DNA from: Tsukamurella sputi
GTDB lineage: Bacteria; Actinomycetota; Actinomycetes; Mycobacteriales; Mycobacteriaceae
Reading direction: 5' to 3'
NCBI RefSeq assembly: GCF_007858445.1
Contig: NZ_VIGV01000005.1
Location: 62,001-126,000, forward strand
Length of the DNA: 64,000 bases
Each line of letters opens with the position of its first letter. Within the stretch, counting starts at the first letter, position 1. This document shows positions 47,663 to 56,303 of this stretch, piece by piece. The translations under genes and the position numbers were made by a program. The notes beneath the pieces are model-generated. The model saw only the letters and a program-made list of their open reading frames with translations, made no database searches and was not told where the DNA came from.

Positions 47663-48823
47663 TCAGTGGCCGTCGTCCACCTTCGGCAGGTGGTCGGTGG
47701 GGTTCTCGTCGACGTGGGTCACCTCGTAGGCGGCCGTCGGGGCCTCATCGCCCGAGTAGCCCTGCTGGACCGCCACGGGGGCCGTCTCGGGCGCCTGGAC
47801 CTGCTGCGCGGCGGGGGCCGGCGCCGTGGTGGCGAACTCGTCCACGTCGTCACCCAGGTCACGGCGGATGGCGATCTGCGCCTTCGGCGGCAGCGTCGGC
47901 AGGATCTGGCGGACGCGCGCCTTACGACGGGCCTCACCCTTACGGGGCGGCATACCGGGCGTGGGCTGCATCTGCGGGGCGATCTCGTCCGGCACGTCGA
48001 CGCCACCGTCGGAATGGCCGGCGGCGACGCGGGCGAGCTCCGCCTCCATCTGCGCCGAGTCCTTCTCCTCCGACATACCGATCGGGCCGATCATCGAACC
48101 GGAGAGGAACTGCTTGACCACCGGCTCCTCGGAGGTGAGCAGCACCTCGCGCGGGCCGAACATGACCAGGTGCTTGAGGAAGAGCATGCCCATGTTGTCC
48201 GGCACGGTGCGGGCGATGTTGATGTTGTGCGAGACGATCAGCGTGGTGCAGTCGATCTGCGCGTTGATGTCCATCAGCAGCTGGCTGGTGTAGGTGGTAC
48301 GCACGGGATCCAGGCCCGAGTCCGGCTCGTCGACGAGCATGATCTGCGGGTCCATCACCAGCGCGCGGGCCAGGCCGGCGCGCTTACGCATACCGCCGGA
48401 GATCTCACCGGGGAGCTTGTCCTCCGCGCCGATCAGACCCACCATCTCGAGCTTCTCCATCGTGATCTGACGGATCTCGCTCTCCTTCTTCTTCGTGTGC
48501 TCACGAAGCGGGAAGGCCGTGTTGTCGTACAGGTTCATCGAGCCGAACAGCGCGCCGTCCTGGAACAGCACGCCGAACATCTTGCGGATCTCGTACAGCT
48601 CCGAGGACGTACACGTGAGGATGTCCGTGCCGTCGATGATGATCTCGCCCTCCTCGGGGCGCAGCAGACCGATCAGCGACTTCAGGAACACCGACTTACC
48701 GGTACCCGACGGGCCGAGCAGAACCGAGACCTCGCCCGCGGGCAGGGTCAGCGAGACGTCGGACCAGATGTTCTGGGAGCCGAACGACTTCGTCAGGTTC
48801 TTGGTAGTTACTTCGACACCCAC
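47663..48823 (-). CDS. mkl: Mkl/MceG-like ABC transporter ATP-binding protein
   Basis: 386 residues. ATPase that powers Mce lipid importers. Walker A LLGPSGTGKSVFLKSL, the SMNLYDNTAFPLREHTKKKESEIR region, signature GEISGGMRKRAGLARALV, Walker B QIMLVDEPDSGLDP. Closely follows the mycobacterial Mkl pattern. The C-terminal 100 residues are Pro/Ala-rich and variable. GTG 48823 (VGVEVTTKNL) is preferred over ATG 48844, with AAAGG spaced eight bases. It lies between rplL and rpoB, as in mycobacteria. Confidence 0.9.
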   Translation of the reverse strand: MGVEVTTKNLTKSFGSQNIWSDVSLTLPAGEVSVLLGPSGTGKSVFLKSLIGLLRPEEGEIIIDGTDILTCTSSELYEIRKMFGVLFQDGALFGSMNLYDNTAFPLREHTKKKESEIRQITMEKLEMVGLIGAEDKLPGEISGGMRKRAGLARALVMDPQIMLVDEPDSGLDPVRTTYTSQLLMDINAQIDCTTLIVSHNINIARTVPDNMGMLFLKHLVMFGPREVLLTSEEPVVKQFLSGSMIGPIGMSEEKDSAQMEAELARVAAGHSDGGVDVPDEIAPQMQPTPGMPPRKGEARRKARVRQILPTLPPKAQIAIRRDLGDDVDEFATTAPAPAAQQVQAPETAPVAVQQGYSGDEAPTAAYEVTHVDENPTDHLPKVDDGH

Positions 48824-49011
48824 TGTCGGGACCTTTCGTCGCATCGAGATGTGGCTCGCACCACAGACCGCTTCATGGACAGTACCTCAGTACATGCTGG
48901 TCGCGGTACCGGACCCGGTAGTCACTACTGACGGGTCACTCCGGTCATCGTCGACGGTCCGCCCCGGCGACGAACGCCTGCGCACGCCGGCCCGACGCGT
49001 GCCGCGGACGA

Positions 49012-49048
49012 CGAACGGCCCCGTCGCACAGGGCGACGGGGCCGTTCG
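49012..49048 (-). terminator. rplL terminator
   Basis: Perfect 16-bp stem (CGAACGGCCCCGTCGC / GCGACGGGGCCGTTCG) with a five-base loop, 18 bases past the rplL stop. It separates the rplJ-rplL pair from mkl. Confidence 0.65.
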
Positions 49049-49065
49049 GGCGTGAGGAAACGGTC

Positions 49066-49458
49066 TTACTTGACCGAAACCGAGGCGCCGGCCTCCTCGA
49101 GCTTGGCCTTGGCGGCGTCAGCGGCCTCCTTGTCGACCTTCTCCAGGATCGCCTTGGGGGCGCCCTCGACGAGGTCCTTGGCCTCCTTCAGGCCGAGGCC
49201 CGAAACCAGCTCGCGGACGACCTTGATGACCTGGATCTTCTTGTCGCCGGCGGCCTCGATGATGACATCGAACTCGTCCTGCTCGGCAGCGGCGTCAGCG
49301 CCGCCGGCCGCGGGGGCGGCACCGGCAGCCGCGACGGCGACCGGAGCAGCAGCGGTGACCTCGAAGGTCTCCTCGAAAGCCTTCACGAACTCGCTGAGCT
49401 CGAGCAGGGTCAGCTCCTTGAAAGCATCAAGCAGCTCGTCGGTGGTGAGCTTCGCCAT
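49066..49458 (-). CDS. rplL: 50S ribosomal protein L7/L12
   Basis: 130 residues, normal length. Forms the flexible stalk dimers that recruit translation factors. N-terminal dimerisation domain [30 protein letters not shown], an Ala/Gly hinge, and the C-terminal [23 protein letters not shown] domain. ATG 49458 fits the family; AAGGA is upstream. Follows rplJ after about 100 bases and is followed by a strong hairpin. Confidence 0.96.
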   Translation of the reverse strand: MAKLTTDELLDAFKELTLLELSEFVKAFEETFEVTAAAPVAVAAAGAAPAAGGADAAAEQDEFDVIIEAAGDKKIQVIKVVRELVSGLGLKEAKDLVEGAPKAILEKVDKEAADAAKAKLEEAGASVSVK

Positions 49459-49557
49459 GGTGGCGTCCTTCCGTTCAGTCTTGCTCGCTGATCCGCGAGG
49501 CAAGGTGGTGATGGTTCCCGCGAGCGGTGCGCGCGGGGGTTCGCTGGATCAGCGGTC

Positions 49558-50088
49558 TTACGCGGCAGCCTCGTCGGCGGCCTTCTTCTCCTGCAGCGCG
49601 GCGGCCAGGCGGGCCACCTGCGAGGCGGGAGCGTTGAACAGGCCAGCGGCCTTCGCCAAGTTGCCCTTCATGGCACCGGCGAGCTTGGCCAGGAGCACCT
49701 CGCGCGACTCGAGATCGGCGATGCGCTCGACCTCGGCCACGGACAGCGCCTTGCCGTCCATGTAGCCGCCCTTGATGACCAGGGCCTTGTTGTCCTTGGC
49801 GAACTTCTTGATCGCCTTGGCGGCCTCGACCGGCTCACCCTCGATGAAGGCGATCGCGGTCGGACCCTCGAACAGCTCGTCCAGGCCCTCGACGCCGGCA
49901 TCCTTCGCGGCGATCTTGACCAGGGTGTTCTTGGCGACGGAGTAGGTGGCACCAGCTCCGAGCGAACGACGCAGCTCGGTGATGGAACCGACCGACAGCC
50001 CGCGGTACTCGGTGACCACGGTGGCCGTGGACTTCGAGAACTTCTCGGCGATCTCAGCGACTGCTGCGACCTTCTCGGCGTTTGCCAT
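49558..50088 (-). CDS. rplJ: 50S ribosomal protein L10
   Basis: 176 residues, full length. Anchors L7/L12 to the ribosome. [32 protein letters not shown] and [15 protein letters not shown] are typical, and the C-terminal helix ends in Ala-rich sequence. AGGAGG precedes the ATG. Expressed from its own promoter (50322-50350) behind a structured leader, as L10 usually autoregulates with L7/L12. Confidence 0.96.
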   Translation of the reverse strand: MANAEKVAAVAEIAEKFSKSTATVVTEYRGLSVGSITELRRSLGAGATYSVAKNTLVKIAAKDAGVEGLDELFEGPTAIAFIEGEPVEAAKAIKKFAKDNKALVIKGGYMDGKALSVAEVERIADLESREVLLAKLAGAMKGNLAKAAGLFNAPASQVARLAAALQEKKAADEAAA

Positions 50089-50315
50089 ACTTCGCCTCCT
50101 CTCTACGTGTCATCCGTCGAGATGAAGGTTCAGGCCCGAAACGACGAGAACCCCGGCGCAGGGCGCACGGGGTTCGTAGTTCCGCACGCCGGGCGTGCGG
50201 GTGAAACCTCGTCCTCCTGCGTGGGTCGCCGACTCGGGGCCGGACCTTCGATCGGGCTCGCGCCCGATGACCGACGGTCTTCGGTGGAACGATCCGGTGG
50301 AACACCGGTTTCCGA
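50089..50315 (-). promoter_or_regulatory. rplJ leader (L10 autoregulatory leader) with attenuator-like hairpins
   Basis: Two hairpins are visible: an 8-bp stem GAACCCCG / CGGGGTTC (50148-50175) followed on the minus strand by TCTCGTCGTTT, and an 8-bp stem CCGCACGC / GCGTGCGG (50182-50200). Known L10 leaders bind the L10-L7/L12 complex. The position is right for one, but exact binding bases are inferred. Confidence 0.55.
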
Positions 50316-50321
50316 GGGACC

Positions 50322-50350
50322 AGAGTACGGGAATCCTTCAGCCGAGCCAA
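50322..50350 (-). promoter_or_regulatory. Predicted rplJ promoter
   Basis: TTGGCT (50345-50350), 17 bases, TACTCT (50322-50327) on the minus strand, which would start the leader near 50315. Confidence 0.45.
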
Positions 50351-50400
50351 ATCGGGTTCGACGGCGCCCGGTGCGCCGGCGGGTTCCGCGCCACGGGACT

Positions 50401-50484
50401 CGCACCCGATTCGCGCAGCCGCACCCGGCATGCGGGGTGCGCTCACGCGTTCCGGGTGCGGAAGGGCGTCCGCACCCGATTCGC
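50401..50484. repeat. Repeated GCACCCGATTCG elements upstream of the rplJ promoter
   Basis: CGCACCCGATTCGC occurs at 50401-50414 and 50471-50484, 70 bases apart, with further GCACCC/GGGTGCG copies between them that can pair as hairpins. The whole 50089-50570 stretch otherwise has no gene. Confidence 0.6.
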
Positions 50485-50570
50485 CCGTGACTGCCACTGA
50501 TGGAAGGCCAGCTCTCCCGGATGAAACGCCGACTCCCCCACGCCACGCCGTTCCGCCACGAGAGGTCGAG

Positions 50571-51047
50571 TCAGCCGACGGCGACGCCGGACTCGGTGTA
50601 GACGATCCGCAGCGCCAGGCCCGCTTCGGGGCCCATCACCTGCGCCGCGAGGTCGACGAAGGCCCTGGTGAACGACGGGCCGTGGGCGGCACCGTCGGCG
50701 CCCTGCTCAGCGACGGCGTGGTGCGCGAGTTCGTGCAGGACCACCAGCTCACGCAGGGCCCAGGCACCGTCGCGCCCGGCGGGGACCGCCACGACCGCGC
50801 CCGACGGTCCGCTTTCGTAGTGCGCCCCGGAGGCGCCGGCGCGGGCGCGAACCCGCACGCGCGACGGTCCGACGACGCGGTCGACGTAGGCCTGCACCGA
50901 GTCGACGGAGGCGAACCGCGCCTCGGGCGGCAGGGTGAGCGGCACACCGAGCACGTCGACGGTCCGCCCCGCGCCGGCGTGCTCGAACAGGCCGCGGACC
51001 AGTTCCTCCGCGCGGTAGACCGCGGCCCGCTGCGCGTCCCTAGACGT
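50571..51047 (-). CDS. TIGR04338 family metallohydrolase with a non-standard start
   Basis: About 158 residues. The homologous N-terminus RDAQRAAVYRAEELVRGLFEHAG is in frame and followed by LTLPPEARFASVDSVQAYVDRVV and the zinc-type LRELVVLHELAHHAVAEQG (HELAHH). No ATG, GTG or TTG lies in frame between an upstream stop and GTG 50954, which would remove 31 conserved residues. The best-placed codon is ACG 51047, overlapping the stop of the gene before it (51040), with AAGGTGG upstream. A putative protease or hydrolase of unknown role. The family call is based on pattern only. Confidence 0.65.
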   Translation of the reverse strand, partial: TSRDAQRAAVYRAEELVRGLFEHAGAGRTVDVLGVPLTLPPEARFASVDSVQAYVDRVVGPSRVRVRARAGASGAHYESGPSGAVVAVPAGRDGAWALRELVVLHELAHHAVAEQGADGAAHGPSFTRAFVDLAAQVMGPEAGLALRIVYTESGVAVG

Positions 51048-51975
51048 CCTTGGCCACCTTGAGCTGCTCGACGATCGCCTTGCCCGTGGCGGCCATGTCG
51101 TCGCGGCCGATCGGGATCACGAGCATCGCGTAGGTCTGCGGCGCGGAGGCGATCACGATGACCGTGACGTCGTCACCCGCGACGGTGAGCTTGTCGCCCG
51201 TGACCAGGATCTTGCCGGTCACCTTGGCGGCGGGCACACCGTCGACGGTGATCGACTCGGCCGCCGACTGCTCGACCCGCTTCGAGTTCACGTTGAGGTA
51301 GCCGGCACCGTCGGCGATGCACTGGATCATCCGCGAGGCGGCGTCCTTGGGGTCGAGCTTGGAGTTGAAGTTGGTCTGGCCGACCTCCGCACCGGCCTGC
51401 CAGGGCTGGCCGTCGCCCATCGACTTCTGCAGGCCGGCCGCGGCGATGCTCTGCGCGTAGACGGTGTAGCTCTCCTTCTCCCAGCCCGGCGCGGCCGAGA
51501 CGGGGAAGGACAGGGGCCCGGAGGCGACGCGGTCGGTGATGTCCGACGCCTGGCCGGTTCCGGGGATTCCACAGTCGCCGCCCGTGCTGGGCGTGACGGA
51601 GCCGGGGCCGGCGGTCGGCGCGGCGGTGCGGTCCCCCGCTCCCGAGTCCGACCGCACGACGAGCACGACCGCGGCGATCGCCACCGCGATCACGAGCACC
51701 ACCGCGACTCCGATGCCGACGAACAGGCCGGTGCGGTTCGGCTTCTGCGGCGGCTGGCCCTGGGGCTGGCCCGGGTACTGGTAGCCCTGCTGCGGGTACC
51801 CCTGCTGCCCGTATCCCTGGTGGGGATACCCCTGGTAGCCCTGCTGGTACGGCTGCTGCGCGTACGGATCACCCTGCGGCTGGCCGTATCCGTACTGGTA
51901 CCCGCCCTGCGCGTAGGGGTCCGGCTGCGCGTACGGGTCGGGCTGCTGCCCGTTCGGGTCCTGCGGGTTGCTCAT
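51040..51975 (-). CDS. Pro/Gln/Tyr-rich membrane protein, paralogue 1
   Basis: 311 residues. The first 80 residues are low in complexity (repeated QGYPQQGY-like units), then one membrane helix (about 86-106), then an extracytoplasmic domain (DCGIPGTG, DITDRVASGPLSFPVSAAPGWE, LKVAKDV end). The C-terminal domain is strongly similar to the next gene: same DRV-SGP-SFPVSAAPGW, same EAITVDGVPA-like segment, same EQLKVA-DV end. Probably a tandem duplication. It overlaps the upstream paralogue (ATGA). Possible envelope lipoprotein-like role; unknown. Confidence 0.8.
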   Translation of the reverse strand: MSNPQDPNGQQPDPYAQPDPYAQGGYQYGYGQPQGDPYAQQPYQQGYQGYPHQGYGQQGYPQQGYQYPGQPQGQPPQKPNRTGLFVGIGVAVVLVIAVAIAAVVLVVRSDSGAGDRTAAPTAGPGSVTPSTGGDCGIPGTGQASDITDRVASGPLSFPVSAAPGWEKESYTVYAQSIAAAGLQKSMGDGQPWQAGAEVGQTNFNSKLDPKDAASRMIQCIADGAGYLNVNSKRVEQSAAESITVDGVPAAKVTGKILVTGDKLTVAGDDVTVIVIASAPQTYAMLVIPIGRDDMAATGKAIVEQLKVAKDV

Positions 51976-52697
51976 ACGTCCCTCGCTACCTTGAGCTGCT
52001 CGAAGATCCTCTGTGCCACCGCCGCGAGGGCGGTATCCCCGATCGGGGTGTCCGACTCGAAGTATGCCTGGGGAGCGGCCCCGATGACCACCACCGTCAC
52101 CACATCACCCTCGATGGCGAGCCCGGGGCGGCTGACCAGGATCCGACCCGTGACGCGGGAGGCCGGCACACCGTCGACGGTGATCGCCTCCGGCTCGGTG
52201 AGTCCCTCGAGCCGGGGACGGTACGAGTCGTAGCGGCTGCTCGCGACGATGCACGGGATGATCCGGCGCGCCGCCTCCGCGACCGAGACCTTCGGCGCGA
52301 ACGTGGTCAGTCCGATCTCGGCGTGCGCGTCCCACTTGTGGCCCGGCACCTCCGTGCGCAGTCCGGCGGACTGCGCCCCCGGGGAGAAGAGCTGATAGCG
52401 CTGCGGCACCCACCCCGGCGCGGCCGAGACGGGGAAGGACACCGGGCCCGCGACGACGCGGTCCGTGATCGGCGTCGTCGAACTCGGCCCCGGCAGCCCG
52501 CAGGCACCTCCCCCACCCGACGGTGCCGCGGACGACGGGCCCGCCACCGTCGACGGCCCGCCACCGGACATGCGCACCACCAGCGCCCCGGCGAGGACCG
52601 CGACCAGCAGCACGACGGCCACCGCTCCCCCGATCGCCCACCACAGCGCGCCGTTCCGCGCAGGCGGCGGTGGCGAGGGCGGCGGGTACGGGTGCAC
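51972..52697 (-). CDS. Membrane protein, paralogue 2
   Basis: 241 residues from GTG 52697. Short Pro-rich cytoplasmic part, one membrane helix (about 20-42), then the same domain as the neighbour (CGLPGPSSTTPITDRVVAGPVSFPVSAAPGW, EAITVDGVPASRVTG, EQLKVARDV). It lacks the long Gln/Tyr-rich N-terminus of paralogue 1. Coupled to paralogue 1 by ATGA and separated by five bases from the DUF2786 gene. Confidence 0.8.
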   Translation of the reverse strand: MHPYPPPSPPPPARNGALWWAIGGAVAVVLLVAVLAGALVVRMSGGGPSTVAGPSSAAPSGGGGACGLPGPSSTTPITDRVVAGPVSFPVSAAPGWVPQRYQLFSPGAQSAGLRTEVPGHKWDAHAEIGLTTFAPKVSVAEAARRIIPCIVASSRYDSYRPRLEGLTEPEAITVDGVPASRVTGRILVSRPGLAIEGDVVTVVVIGAAPQAYFESDTPIGDTALAAVAQRIFEQLKVARDV

Positions 52698-52702
52698 GAC
52701 GG

Positions 52703-53512
52703 TCAGCGCTCCAGGGCCCCGCGGCTGCCGCCGAGCTCGGAGTGGGTGCCGAGCCGGGCGGAGCGCCCCGCCCGGTCACCCGCACGCCGGGCACCGTCGG
52801 AATAGCCGGCGGACGCCGACGACCCGCGCCACCGCCCCCGCGCCGTGGACTCGCCCTGGTAGAAGGACGCGAGCTCGACCTCCTTGTCACGCAGGGCGAG
52901 CGCGGTGCCCGGCTCGTCCCGCTCGGCGGCCTGCGCGGTCGCGGCGGCGCGCGCCTCCGCGAGCCGCGCCCCGATGCGGGCCGCGAAGGCCGACTGGAAG
53001 TTGATCCGGGCGGTGACGCCCGAGACCGGCTTCGTCTCCACCCAGCGCCGGCGGGTGCGGCGATCCTCGTAGAGCTGCTGCACCGTCTCCGACTTGTGCG
53101 CGCCCGAGCGCAGGTAGGCGTCCGAGGCACGGACCATCTGGATCACCAGCGAGGCGTACAGGGCCTCACAGGCGTCGATGTCCTCCGCGAAGCCGTAGGC
53201 GAAGACGAAGGTGGAGTTGGAGGCCACGTCGCACCGCACGTCGTTCGACTGGGCGATGGCGACGAACAGCTCGACGAAGGTACGCAGGCCGCGCCTGCCC
53301 GCCTCACCGATGCGGACGGTGCGCTGCTCGGGGACGGCGCGCGCCCGCTCGGTACCGCGCTGATGCGCGCGGGCCACCGCCAGGTCGATCGACGCGGCCG
53401 TCGCGAGCCGCTGCGCCGCCTCGGTGAAGGTGGCGGCCTCGTGCTCGTTGTCCGTGCCCTCCGCCTGCCGCAGCAGCGCCCCGATGCGGGTCAGCAGCCT
53501 GTCGTCGTCCAT
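52703..53512 (-). CDS. DUF2786 domain protein
   Basis: 269 residues. DDDRLLTRIGALLRQAEGTDNEHEAATFTEAAQRLATAASID matches the DUF2786 N-terminal domain; the middle has VELFVAIAQSNDVRCDVASNSTFVFAYGF and a long basic C-terminus. ATG 53512 chosen; codons upstream have no similarity. Function unknown. Confidence 0.82.
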   Translation of the reverse strand: MDDDRLLTRIGALLRQAEGTDNEHEAATFTEAAQRLATAASIDLAVARAHQRGTERARAVPEQRTVRIGEAGRRGLRTFVELFVAIAQSNDVRCDVASNSTFVFAYGFAEDIDACEALYASLVIQMVRASDAYLRSGAHKSETVQQLYEDRRTRRRWVETKPVSGVTARINFQSAFAARIGARLAEARAAATAQAAERDEPGTALALRDKEVELASFYQGESTARGRWRGSSASAGYSDGARRAGDRAGRSARLGTHSELGGSRGALER

Positions 53513-53654
53513 GCGCGCGACGATACCGGCGCGCACCGACAGGTTCGTGGTGGAGCGACTGGCCTGCCACCAGGTGCTCCGCAAGCCGTCCTTCAGTGCG
53601 CTCGGTTACGCTTGCCGCACACCGTTCTTCGCAACGACAAGGGGAGTGTTCACG

Positions 53655-54041
53655 ATGTCGACGCCCAACGGCCCGTACGGCTACGACCCCTCCGTCCCGC
53701 CACCGTCGTACCCCGCCCAGGGGTACCCGGGCGCGCAGGGCTACCCCGGCTACCCCGCCCCTCCCGTCCAGGTGGAGGACCCCGACAGCGCGATGGGCAT
53801 CGTCGGCCTGGTGCTGTCAGTGATCTCGTGCGGCCCGATCGGCCTCGTCGTCAGCTGGATCGCGTTGAACAAGTCCAAGGCGCGCGGCTTCAAGAACACC
53901 CCCGCGCTGATCGGCGCGATCGTCGGCGGCATCTTCACGATCATGGCCTTCCTGCCGTTCCTCGCAGTCCTGGTGTACTTCGCCTTCCTCGCGGCGCTCT
54001 TCGGCTCGACCTCCCCCGACTACCTGATGCTGTTCTTCTGA
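53655..54041 (+). CDS. DUF4190-like membrane protein with Pro/Tyr-rich N-terminus
   Basis: 128 residues. N-terminal YGYDPSVPPPSYPAQGYPGAQGYPG-like repeats, then AMGIVGLVLSVISCGPIGLVVSWIAL and a second hydrophobic segment, the DUF4190 pattern. GGGGAG lies eight bases upstream of the ATG. It is divergent from the DUF2786 gene and convergent with rplA; the shared terminator at 54056-54095 lies between them. Confidence 0.78.
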   Translation: MSTPNGPYGYDPSVPPPSYPAQGYPGAQGYPGYPAPPVQVEDPDSAMGIVGLVLSVISCGPIGLVVSWIALNKSKARGFKNTPALIGAIVGGIFTIMAFLPFLAVLVYFAFLAALFGSTSPDYLMLFF

Positions 54042-54055
54042 CCGCGGGCACGAAA

Positions 54056-54095
54056 AAGCCCCCGACCTGCTCGGATCGAGCGGTCGGGGGCTTTC
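54056..54095. terminator. Bidirectional terminator between the DUF4190-like gene and rplA
   Basis: AAAGCCCCCGAC / GTCGGGGGCTTT stem with a CTGCTCGGATCGAGCG loop. On the minus strand it is followed by TTTTTC, a good rho-independent signal for the rplK-rplA transcript; on the plus strand by TTTC. Confidence 0.75.
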
Positions 54096-54120
54096 TCAGA
54101 CCCTGATGAGGGCGAGAGGC

Positions 54121-54834
54121 CTAGGCCTCTTCCTCGGTGAGGTTGTTCACTCGCGACGGGTCCACCTGGATGCCCGGTCCGGTGGTCGTCGAGACGGTGA
54201 CCTTCTTCAGGTACCGGCCCTTGGCCGCCGACGGCTTCGCGCGCAGGATCTCGTCCAGCGCGGCGCCGTAGTTCTCCACCAGCTGCTTGGCGTCGAAGGA
54301 CGCCTTGCCGATCACGAAGTGCAGGTTCGACGCCTTGTCGACGCGGAACGTGATCTTGCCGCCCTTGATGTCGCCCACGGCCTTGGTCACGTCGGGGGTG
54401 ACGGTGCCGGTCTTCGGGTTCGGCATGAGGCCACGGGGGCCGAGCACGCGCGCGATGCGGCCGACCTTGGCCATCTGGTCCGGGGTGGCGATCGCGGCGT
54501 CGAACTCGAGCCAGCCGCCCTGGATCTTCTCGATCAGGTCCTCGGCGCCCACCTCGTCGGCACCCGCGGCCTTGGCCTCTTCGGCCTTGTCGCCGACGGC
54601 GAAGACGATCACGCGGGCCGTCTTACCGGTGCCGTTCGGCAGGTTGACGGTGCCGCGCACCATCTGGTCGGCCTTGCGGGGGTCGACACCGAGTCGCATC
54701 GCGACCTCGACGGTGGCGTCCTGCTTGGTGGAGGAGGTCTCCTTGGCGAGCGTGACAGCCTCGAGCGGGCTGTACAGCTTGTCCTTGTCGACCTTCTCGG
54801 CAGCGGCCTTGTAGGCCTTGCTGTTCTTGCTCAT
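54121..54834 (-). CDS. rplA: 50S ribosomal protein L1
   Basis: 237 residues, full length. L1 stalk protein controlling release of tRNA from the E site. [25 protein letters not shown] at the N-terminus, [61 protein letters not shown] are typical. Follows rplK after 111 bases containing a hairpin (54904-54923). Confidence 0.97.
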   Translation of the reverse strand: MSKNSKAYKAAAEKVDKDKLYSPLEAVTLAKETSSTKQDATVEVAMRLGVDPRKADQMVRGTVNLPNGTGKTARVIVFAVGDKAEEAKAAGADEVGAEDLIEKIQGGWLEFDAAIATPDQMAKVGRIARVLGPRGLMPNPKTGTVTPDVTKAVGDIKGGKITFRVDKASNLHFVIGKASFDAKQLVENYGAALDEILRAKPSAAKGRYLKKVTVSTTTGPGIQVDPSRVNNLTEEEA

Positions 54835-54903
54835 GAAAACTCTTTCGTTTCTTGCCCAGCGAGCGGGCAGTGAGTGGTTCTGCGGGCCGAGCCGGCCCTC
54901 CCA

Positions 54904-54923
54904 CGGGAGGCGTGCGCCTCCCG
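54904..54923 (-). promoter_or_regulatory. Hairpin between rplK and rplA
   Basis: CGGGAGGC / GCCTCCCG stem with a GTGC loop. It may modulate rplA expression or be a chance stem in GC-rich DNA. Confidence 0.35.
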
Positions 54924-54945
54924 GCGACGAACTCGACGGTGCGAG

Positions 54946-55377
54946 TTACTCGACGGTGATGCCCATCGAGCGAGCAGTGCCGGCGATGATCTTCGCGGCC
55001 TGATCGACGTCGTTCGCGTTCAGGTCTTCCTTCTTGGTCTCGGCGATCTCGCGCACCTGATCCCAGGTCACCTTGGCGACCTTGGTCTTGTGCGGCTCTC
55101 CCGAGCCCTTCTGCACGCCGGCTGCCTTGAGCAGCAGCTTGGCGGCCGGAGGAGTCTTCAGCTTGAAGTCGAAAGAACGGTCCTCGTAGACCGTGATCTC
55201 GACGGGGATGACGTTGCCACGCTGCGACTCGGTCGCGGCGTTGTACGCCTTGCAGAACTCCATGATGTTGACGCCGTGCTGGCCAAGCGCGGGACCCACG
55301 GGCGGAGCAGGGTTGGCCTGCCCGGCCTGGATCTGCAGCTTGATGAGCCCGGCGACCTTCTTCTTCTTCGGGGGCAT
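54946..55377 (-). CDS. rplK: 50S ribosomal protein L11
   Basis: 143 residues, full length. Part of the GTPase-associated centre and needed for stringent-response sensing. [41 protein letters not shown] is the thiopeptide-binding N-terminal domain, wild type in appearance; [13 protein letters not shown] and [11 protein letters not shown] close the protein. It precedes rplA and follows nusG. Confidence 0.97.
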   Translation of the reverse strand: MPPKKKKVAGLIKLQIQAGQANPAPPVGPALGQHGVNIMEFCKAYNAATESQRGNVIPVEITVYEDRSFDFKLKTPPAAKLLLKAAGVQKGSGEPHKTKVAKVTWDQVREIAETKKEDLNANDVDQAAKIIAGTARSMGITVE

Positions 55378-55436
55378 CCTCAGTATCCTTTTTCATCACC
55401 CCACGCCTTGCAGCGGCGCGGGAAGCATGTTCTCGC

Positions 55437-56261
55437 CTAGGAGATCTTCTCGACCTGGTTGAAGGCGAGCTCGACGGGCGTCTCACGGCCGAAGATCGAC
55501 ACGAGCACCTTGAGCTTGCGCTGCTCGGCGTTGATCTCGCTGATGGACGCGGGCAGGGTCGCGAACGGGCCGTCCATGACGGTGACCGACTCGCCGACCT
55601 CGAAGTCGACCTCGACGGCGGGGCCCTGCGAGACCGCACCACCGAAGGCGGCGGCACCGTCGGACGCGGCACCGGCCTTGTCCTTGGCGGGCTTGGTCCG
55701 CGCGCTCTCGGGGAGCAGGAACTTCACGACCTCGTTCATCGTGAGCGGCGAGGGCTTGCTGGTCAGGCCGACGAAGCCGGTGACACCGGGGGTGTTGCGC
55801 ACTGCGCCCCAGGACTCGTCGTTCAGGTCCATGCGCACCAGGATGTAGCCGGGCAGCACCTTGCGGTTGACCCGCTTCTGCTGGCCGTTCTTGATCTCGG
55901 TGACCTCTTCGGTGGGGACCTCCACCTGGAAGATGTAGTCGCCCACGTCGAGGTTCTGGACACGGGTCTCGAGGTTGGCCTTGACCTTGTTCTCGTAGCC
56001 CGCGTAGGTGTGGATCACGTACCAGTCGCCGGGGGCGGTGCGCAGCTGCGCCTTCAGCTCCTCGACGGGGTCGATCTCCTCCTCGACCTCCTCGACGGCG
56101 GCCTCGGGCGCCTCGTCGGCGCCGGCGTCGTCGGCTGCGGTCTCGTCGGTATCGACGACGGTGTCCTCGGCCGGCTCGACCTCGGTCGCCGCGGCAGCGT
56201 CATCGACCTGCACGTCCGCCTGGACGTCCAGCTCTGCCTCGTTGTGCTCCGGGGTGCTCAC
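55437..56261 (-). CDS. nusG: Transcription termination/antitermination protein NusG
   Basis: 274 residues. A long acidic N-terminal extension (about 80 residues) as in other actinobacteria, then the NGN domain ([48 protein letters not shown]) and the C-terminal KOW domain ([23 protein letters not shown]). Binds RNA polymerase and links it to ribosomes or Rho. Forms the secE-nusG-rplK-rplA run. Confidence 0.96.
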   Translation of the reverse strand: MSTPEHNEAELDVQADVQVDDAAAATEVEPAEDTVVDTDETAADDAGADEAPEAAVEEVEEEIDPVEELKAQLRTAPGDWYVIHTYAGYENKVKANLETRVQNLDVGDYIFQVEVPTEEVTEIKNGQQKRVNRKVLPGYILVRMDLNDESWGAVRNTPGVTGFVGLTSKPSPLTMNEVVKFLLPESARTKPAKDKAGAASDGAAAFGGAVSQGPAVEVDFEVGESVTVMDGPFATLPASISEINAEQRKLKVLVSIFGRETPVELAFNQVEKIS

Positions 56262-56303
56262 AGCGCCGAAGTTCCTTCCGTCTCGTCTTCTCGTGTGGTC
56301 CGG

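Noticed and set aside
50401-50484. CRISPR array
   Set aside because: Only two full copies with unequal surroundings and no cas genes.
50195-50500. Open frames on both strands upstream of rplJ
   Set aside because: No similarity and composed of the repeat elements; the region is better seen as leader and repeats.
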